A stretch of DNA of 64,000 nucleotides from positions 496,001 to 560,000 of the forward strand of contig CAWBFX010000003.1 in assembly GCA_963788215.1 (NCBI GenBank), in the 5' to 3' direction. Under the pieces are notes generated by a model, which did no database searches, was not told the origin of the DNA, and saw only the letters and a list, made by a program, of their open reading frames with translations. The stretch is from AC-32 sp963788215 (GTDB lineage Bacteria > Actinomycetota > Thermoleophilia > Gaiellales > Gaiellaceae). A program made the translations under genes and the position numbers. This document shows positions 59,753 to 64,000 of this stretch, one piece after another (position 1 is the stretch's first letter; every line of letters starts with the position of its first letter).

Positions 59753-60708
59753 CGGCTGAACGTCTTCGTACGGCTCGAGCGCAGGTGGACGATCTGCCCT
59801 CGCTCGAGCTCGAGCTCCTCGGCTTCCTCCTTCGTCAGCTGCGCCAGTAGCCGCTCCCCGTCCGATCGGACGAGCTCGACCCGCACCTCGAAGCCGAGAT
59901 GCACGACGCGCTCGACCATCGCCTCGTCCGAGCCTTCCTCCGCCTCCTGCCTGAGCTCGACGTCGTGCGGGCGGACGAAGCCCTCGCCGAGCCGGTTCAC
60001 GGGGCCGACGAAGCTCATCACGAACTCGTTCGCAGGCGCGTCGTAGAGCTCCCGCGGCGAGCCGACCTGCTCGATGCGGCCCTCGTTGAGGACCGCGATC
60101 TGGCCGGCGACCTCCATCGCCTCCTCCTGGTCGTGGGTGACGATGATCGTCGTCACGTGCACCTCCTCGTGGAGGCGCCGCAGCCAGGCGCGGAGCTCCT
60201 TGCGGACGCGGGCGTCGAGAGCGCCGAACGGCTCGTCGAGCAGGAGGACGCTCGGCTCGACCGCGAGGGCGCGGGCGAGCGCCATCCGCTGCCGCTGGCC
60301 GCCCGAGAGCTGGGCGGGATAGCGCTTGGCGAGCCCCTCGAGCTGGACGAGCTCGAGCAGCTCGTGGACGCGCTCGCGAATCTCGGAGCGCGGCCGGCGC
60401 CGGATCGTCAGCCCGAAGGCGACGTTGTCGTAGACCGTCATGTGCTTGAACGCCGCGTAGTGCTGGAAGACCATCCCGACCCCGCGCGCGCGGGCCGGCT
60501 GGTCGGTCACGTCGTCGCCGCCGATCAGCACCTGGCCCGAGTCCGGGCGCTCGAGCCCCGCGATCACACGCAGGAGGGTCGACTTGCCGCTGCCGCTCGG
60601 GCCGAGGAGCGCGGTCAGCGAGCCTTCCGGGATCGCGAGCGAGACGTCGTGCAGCGCGGTGAAGCCGTTGAAGCGCTTCGCCACGTCGATGACGGTGATC
60701 CCGCTCAC
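59749..60708 (-). CDS. cysA: Sulfate ABC transporter ATP-binding protein
   Basis: 319 residues. Walker A LLGPSGSGKSTLLRVIAGLE, signature QLSGGQRQRMALARAL, Walker B LLLDEPFGALDARV, and H-loop IIVTHDQEEAME. A C-terminal regulatory segment (RPHDVELRQEAEEG) is shared with CysA. It overlaps cysW by 4 bp. It energises uptake of sulfate or thiosulfate. Confidence 0.93.
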   Translation of the reverse strand: MSGITVIDVAKRFNGFTALHDVSLAIPEGSLTALLGPSGSGKSTLLRVIAGLERPDSGQVLIGGDDVTDQPARARGVGMVFQHYAAFKHMTVYDNVAFGLTIRRRPRSEIRERVHELLELVQLEGLAKRYPAQLSGGQRQRMALARALAVEPSVLLLDEPFGALDARVRKELRAWLRRLHEEVHVTTIIVTHDQEEAMEVAGQIAVLNEGRIEQVGSPRELYDAPANEFVMSFVGPVNRLGEGFVRPHDVELRQEAEEGSDEAMVERVVHLGFEVRVELVRSDGERLLAQLTKEEAEELELERGQIVHLRSSRTKTFSR

Positions 60709-61514
60709 GTTGGCTCCTCCATCGGGGTCTCCTCCTTCGGGTGCAGGGCGCGCAGCGTGACGACCACGGCGATCGCGAGCATCGCGAGCACGACCGACGA
60801 CGCGTAGGCGCCGGCCGTGTCGAACCCGTCGAACTGCGCCTTGACGTAGAGCGGCAGCGTCTGCGTCTTGCCGTCGATGTTCCCCGAGACGGCGCTGACC
60901 GCGCCGAACTCGCCGATCGCGCGCGCCGTCGTGAGCACGACCCCGTACGCGACCGCCCAGCGGATCGCGGGGAACGTGATCCGGCGGAAGGTCTGGAGCT
61001 CACCGGCGCCGAGCGTCTCCGCGGCCTGCTCCTGCTCGGTGCCGATCTCGCGAAGCACCGGCACGACCTCCCGGACGACGAAGGGCAGCGAGACGAACGC
61101 CGTCGCGAGAACCATCCCGGGCAGCGCGAACAGGATCTTGAGGCCGTGGTCCGCGAATCCGCCCAGCCAGCCGCCGCGCCCGTAGAGCAGGACGAGCGCA
61201 AGCCCGACGATCACGGGCGAGAGCGCCAGCGGGAGATCGACGACCGCGTTCAGGACGCCGCGACCGCGGAAGGTGCCTCGCACGAGCGCCAGCGCGAGAA
61301 CGATGCCGACGACCGTGTTCACCGGCACGACGATGGCGGCGATCAGGAGCGTCAGCTCGAGCGCGTGCAGGGCTTCGGGGGTCGTCACTGCGTGCCACGC
61401 GTAGCCGAGCCCGTGCTCGAACGCCCGGTAGAAGACGAACCCGACCGGCACCAGCAAGAGCATCGCGAGGTAGCCGAGCGCCGCGAAGCGCAGGCCGAGC
61501 CTAGACGCGGTCAT
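60705..61514 (-). CDS. cysW: Sulfate ABC transporter permease CysW
   Basis: 269 residues. Membrane helices with PVNTVVGIVLALALVRGTFR, and an EAA-type loop (AETLGAGELQTFRRITFPAI) followed by TTARAIGEFGAVSAVSGNI, a motif of sulfate permeases. The start ATG lies inside the cysT 3' end (overlap 14 bp). Confidence 0.93.
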   Translation of the reverse strand: MTASRLGLRFAALGYLAMLLLVPVGFVFYRAFEHGLGYAWHAVTTPEALHALELTLLIAAIVVPVNTVVGIVLALALVRGTFRGRGVLNAVVDLPLALSPVIVGLALVLLYGRGGWLGGFADHGLKILFALPGMVLATAFVSLPFVVREVVPVLREIGTEQEQAAETLGAGELQTFRRITFPAIRWAVAYGVVLTTARAIGEFGAVSAVSGNIDGKTQTLPLYVKAQFDGFDTAGAYASSVVLAMLAIAVVVTLRALHPKEETPMEEPT

Positions 61515-62323
61515 GCCTCGTCCTCCAGTGGCGGAACGCGCCGATCGCGAGCAGGACGCCGAGCGAGATCGCGAGCAGCACGACGGAGACCGCCGCCGCT
61601 CCGCTCTCGTTCCCCGCCTGCAGCTGGCCGAAGATGTAGACGGACGAGACCTCGGTCTTGAACGGGATGTTCCCCGAGATGAGGACGACGGCGCCGAACT
61701 CCCCGACCGCCCGTGCAAACGCCAGGGCTACCCCGGAGAGGATCGCCGGCAGCGAGGTTCGGGAAGACGATCCGCCCGAAGATCGCGAGCGGCCGGGCGC
61801 CGAGCGACGCGGCGGCCTCCTCCATCTCGGTGTCGAGCTCGAGCAGCACCGGCTGCACGGCCCGCACGACGAAGGGGAGGGTCACGAACAGGAGCGCGAA
61901 CAGCAGCCCGATACGCGTGAAGGCGACGTCGATGCCGAACGGGCCGCCCGGCCCGTAGAGCGCGAGCAGCGTCAGGCCTGCAACCACCGTCGGGAGCGCG
62001 AACGGCAGGTCGATCACGCAGTCGACGAGCTCCTTGCCGCGGAACCGGTCGCGGACGAGCACCCAGGCGATGACGGTGCCGGCGAGCGCGTTCACGAGGG
62101 CGCAGGCAGCGGAGATTCCCAGCGTCAGCTTCAGAGCCGCGATCGCCTCGGGCCTCGTCGCGTCCTGCCAGAAGCTTCCGCCGCGCGTGCTCCAGACGAG
62201 GGCTGCCAGCGGCAGCAGAACGATGAGGCTCAGATAGACGAGCGCGAGGCCGGTCGCGAGCGGGGCGCCGGCCCGGCGCGAGGCCCGGGCCGGCCGCCCC
62301 AGAACGGCTACGTCAACGGCCAA
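61501..62323 (-). CDS. cysT: Sulfate ABC transporter permease CysT, frameshifted
   Basis: The first frame encodes LVYLSLIVLLPLAALVW, VDCVIDLPFALPTVVAGLTL and EEAAASLGARPLAIFGRIVF; near 61755 homology shifts frame to LPAILSGVALAFARAVGEFG, LISGNIPFKTEVSSVYIFGQ and ends HWRTRHDRV at 61501. The length is 3n+1, so one extra base. It is the first permease of the transporter, and its end overlaps cysW. Confidence 0.92.
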
Positions 62324-63296
62324 GCGAGGCCTCGATGCGCGCCATGATCCCGTTCTTCGGGTCGAAGAAGCGCTTGTTCACCTTCGGCCAGCCGTTGAGG
62401 CCGTAGCGCTTCGAACGGATCGTGAAGAGGCCCGGCGGGTTGTACAGGCGGTAGTGCTTCGCGACGCTCTTGACGACCGGCTTGAAGCCCTGCTCGCCGA
62501 ACGCGCGCTGGGCGGTCGCCGACCAGAGGTACTTGAAAAACGCCTTCGCGGCGGGCTTCGAGAGGCCGGTCTTCGTGAGGGCGACCGGCGTCTCGATGAG
62601 GAGGGTCGCCTTCGGAACGTGGTACTCGGTGTGGGCGCCCTTCTTCTCGGCGTAGATCGCGTCGTTCTGGTACGTCAGCAGGACATCGCCCTTCCCCTGC
62701 GCGAAGATGCTGAGCGCGTCGCGGGCGCTCGCCGGCTGGACGGGCACGTGGTGGAAGAGCTTGTAGAGGTACCTGATCGCCTGCTTGTCGGTCTTGCCGG
62801 AGCGACGAAGCGCGCCGTAGCCGGCCATCACGTTCCAGCGGGCGCCGCCGGAGGTGAACGGGTTCGGCGTGATCACCTGGATGCCTGGCTTGACCAGGTC
62901 GCCCCAGCCCGTGATGTGCTTGGGGTTGCCGTCGCGCACGACGAAGACGACGACCGAGGTGGAGACGACGCCCTGGTAGCGGTTGGCCTTCCGCCAGTTC
63001 TTCGGGACGATGTTCTTCTTGACCAGGTAGTCGACGTCCGGGTCCAGCGCGAGCGCGACGAGGTCGGCCGACAGTCCGCCGGCAACCGCTCGGGCCTGGT
63101 CTCCGGAGGCGGCGTAGGAGGTGTTGACGCTGACCCCGTTCCCCGCAGCCGTCTTCTGGAAGGCGCCGATGATGTTCGTGTACGCGTCCTTCGGCGTGGA
63201 GTAGGCGACGAGGTCGACCGAGCCGCCGCGGGTCGCGCCACCCGCGCTGCCCGCGAGAACCCCTGCCAGGATCAGACCGATGCAAATACGTCGCAT
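62313..63296 (-). CDS. Sulfate ABC transporter substrate-binding protein
   Basis: 327 residues with a signal peptide (about 1-20). VDLVAYSTPKDAYTNIIGAF, TSYAASGDQARAVAGGLSAD, LVKPGIQVITPNPFTSGGARWN and GKGDVLLTYQNDAIYAEK match Sbp/CysP. It captures sulfate (or thiosulfate) outside the cell. First gene of the operon, overlapping cysT by 11 bp. AAGGAG lies before the ATG. Confidence 0.94.
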   Translation of the reverse strand: MRRICIGLILAGVLAGSAGGATRGGSVDLVAYSTPKDAYTNIIGAFQKTAAGNGVSVNTSYAASGDQARAVAGGLSADLVALALDPDVDYLVKKNIVPKNWRKANRYQGVVSTSVVVFVVRDGNPKHITGWGDLVKPGIQVITPNPFTSGGARWNVMAGYGALRRSGKTDKQAIRYLYKLFHHVPVQPASARDALSIFAQGKGDVLLTYQNDAIYAEKKGAHTEYHVPKATLLIETPVALTKTGLSKPAAKAFFKYLWSATAQRAFGEQGFKPVVKSVAKHYRLYNPPGLFTIRSKRYGLNGWPKVNKRFFDPKNGIMARIEASLGR

Positions 63297-63337
63297 TCCA
63301 TCTCCTTATTTCTCGATTTTCTCGACTAGATTGCTGG

Positions 63338-63367
63338 ACAATAGGTGGCTCGTCTTCTGCACGTCAA
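63338..63367 (-). promoter_or_regulatory. Candidate promoter of the sulfate transporter operon
   Basis: On the minus strand TTGACG and TATTGT are separated by 18 bp, upstream of the substrate-binding protein gene. Between them and the start lies a repeat of TCTCGA and TCTCGA (about 63310-63325 on the plus strand), a possible binding site for the Rrf2 regulator. Confidence 0.5.
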
Positions 63368-63398
63368 GTCGGAACCGTCGCGTGCTTAGAGTGAACGC

Positions 63399-64000
63399 GT
63401 GGATCCGCTCGACCGCTCGACGACGTGGCCCTACGAGGACGGTGAGCCGGGCGCCTTCTACTACCAGCGCTACGCGCACCCGACCGGCGTCGCGGCCGAG
63501 CGTGCGCTCGGTGAGCTCGAAGGCGGCGAGGCGCTGCTCTTTCCGTCGGGCTCGGGCGCGATCACGGCCCTGGTACTCGCGCTCCTGGAACCGGGGCAGA
63601 CGATCGCGCTCGCGGAGGGCGGCTACTACGGAACCGGGCAGCTGTTCGAGGCGCTCGAGCGCTGGGGGGTGCGCCACGTGGAGTTCGACCAGACCGGCCC
63701 GCCGCCCGAGGGCGTCGACCTGATCTGGCTTGAAGCGCCGTCGAACCCGTACCTGACGATGCCCGACCTGGAGGCCGCGGCCGCACATCCGGCGCGGGTG
63801 GTCGTCGACTCGACCGCCGCGACTCCCATCTACCTGCGGCCGCTCGAGCACGCCGCCGACTTCGCCGTCCACAGCGCGACGAAGTACCTCGGCGGCCACT
63901 CCGATGTCCTGCTCGGCGCGGTGGTGTGCGGCTCGGGCGAGGACGCCAAGCGATTGCGTGACTTCCGCGGCCGCACGGGGATCGTTGCCGCGCCCGACCC
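63399..64000 (+). CDS. Cystathionine gamma-synthase/lyase family protein, partial
   Basis: The first 200 codons from a GTG at 63399, cut by the right edge. FPSGSGAITALVLALLEPG, AEGGYYGTGQLFEALE, and LEAPSNPYLTMPDLEAAA are family motifs; the PLP lysine is in HSATKYLGGHSDVL. It is a PLP enzyme of trans-sulfuration (MetB/MetC/CGL type); the exact reaction cannot be decided. It is divergent from the sulfate transporter operon, linking sulfate uptake to sulfur amino-acid synthesis. Confidence 0.9.
   Translation, partial: MDPLDRSTTWPYEDGEPGAFYYQRYAHPTGVAAERALGELEGGEALLFPSGSGAITALVLALLEPGQTIALAEGGYYGTGQLFEALERWGVRHVEFDQTGPPPEGVDLIWLEAPSNPYLTMPDLEAAAAHPARVVVDSTAATPIYLRPLEHAADFAVHSATKYLGGHSDVLLGAVVCGSGEDAKRLRDFRGRTGIVAAPD

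Noticed and set aside
1..64000. CRISPR array, prophage, insertion sequence or integrative element
   Set aside because: No regular spaced repeats, transposase, phage gene or att-type duplication was seen; the two tyrosine recombinases fit housekeeping XerC/XerD.

Overview
This is a GC-rich bacterial chromosome segment that is almost entirely coding. Gene content suggests a deep-branching actinomycete, probably a Thermoleophilia-type organism (Gaiellales or Solirubrobacterales): GTG and TTG starts are common, acyl-CoA carboxylase is split into a BC-BCCP chain and a carboxyltransferase chain, and there are a DUF7144-type membrane protein, an MprF-like enzyme, GGDEF/HD-GYP proteins and many tiny actinobacterial proteins. 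The lineage is an inference. No phage, insertion sequence, CRISPR array or plasmid gene was seen.

Layout. 1-6.2 kb: truncated LigD-like polymerase gene, TetR regulator with twin operators, a secreted protein, tRNA-Ser(GGA), a BNR propeller paired with a ubiquitin-like MoaD/ThiS protein, a Kelch/polyproline/PASTA protein, small proteins including CsbD, and a beta-lactamase-fold hydrolase. 6.2-13.3 kb: tRNA-Ser(CGA), tRNA-Ser(GCT) and tRNA-Val(CAC), aquaporin, coiled-coil protein, lytic transglycosylase, cysteine-synthase-like enzyme, S53 protease, AhpD-like protein, DUF7144 and CBS proteins. 13.3-19.8 kb: SRP RNA, dnaX, ybaB, a cyclic-nucleotide-binding protein, a cation exchanger, recR, lysC and asd. 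20-29.3 kb: MshEN protein, GNAT, metallophosphoesterase, succinate dehydrogenase (sdhA, lipoprotein, sdhB, sdhE) and an MprF-like protein. 29.4-34 kb: pckA, xerC, an ArsR/SRPBCC pair and xerD. 34-49 kb is rich in central metabolism: two citrate synthases, isocitrate and malate dehydrogenases, sucCD, an aminotransferase, an ABC exporter, BC-BCCP and pgsA. 49-59 kb: NlpC/P60 hydrolase, two diguanylate-cyclase-type proteins, three methyltransferases, carboxyltransferase and a very proline-rich membrane protein. 59-64 kb: a sulfur cluster with an Rrf2 regulator, a sulfate ABC transporter and a truncated cystathionine gamma-synthase-like gene.

How the genes work together. Within 23 kb the window encodes most of a TCA cycle plus PEP carboxykinase: citrate synthase x2, isocitrate dehydrogenase, succinyl-CoA synthetase, a type-E-like succinate dehydrogenase and malate dehydrogenase. 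The last 5 kb link sulfate uptake to sulfur amino-acid synthesis. The MshEN, GGDEF-HD-GYP and GGDEF proteins could be parts of a c-di-GMP network.

Quality warning. At least ten conserved genes, including dnaX, sdhA, the BC-BCCP gene and cysT, are broken by one-base indels after which homology resumes in another frame. In each full-length case the gene length modulo 3 agrees with the inferred indels. The most economical explanation is sequencing or assembly error, as in a low-coverage or long-read metagenome assembly. I annotated these as single disrupted genes.
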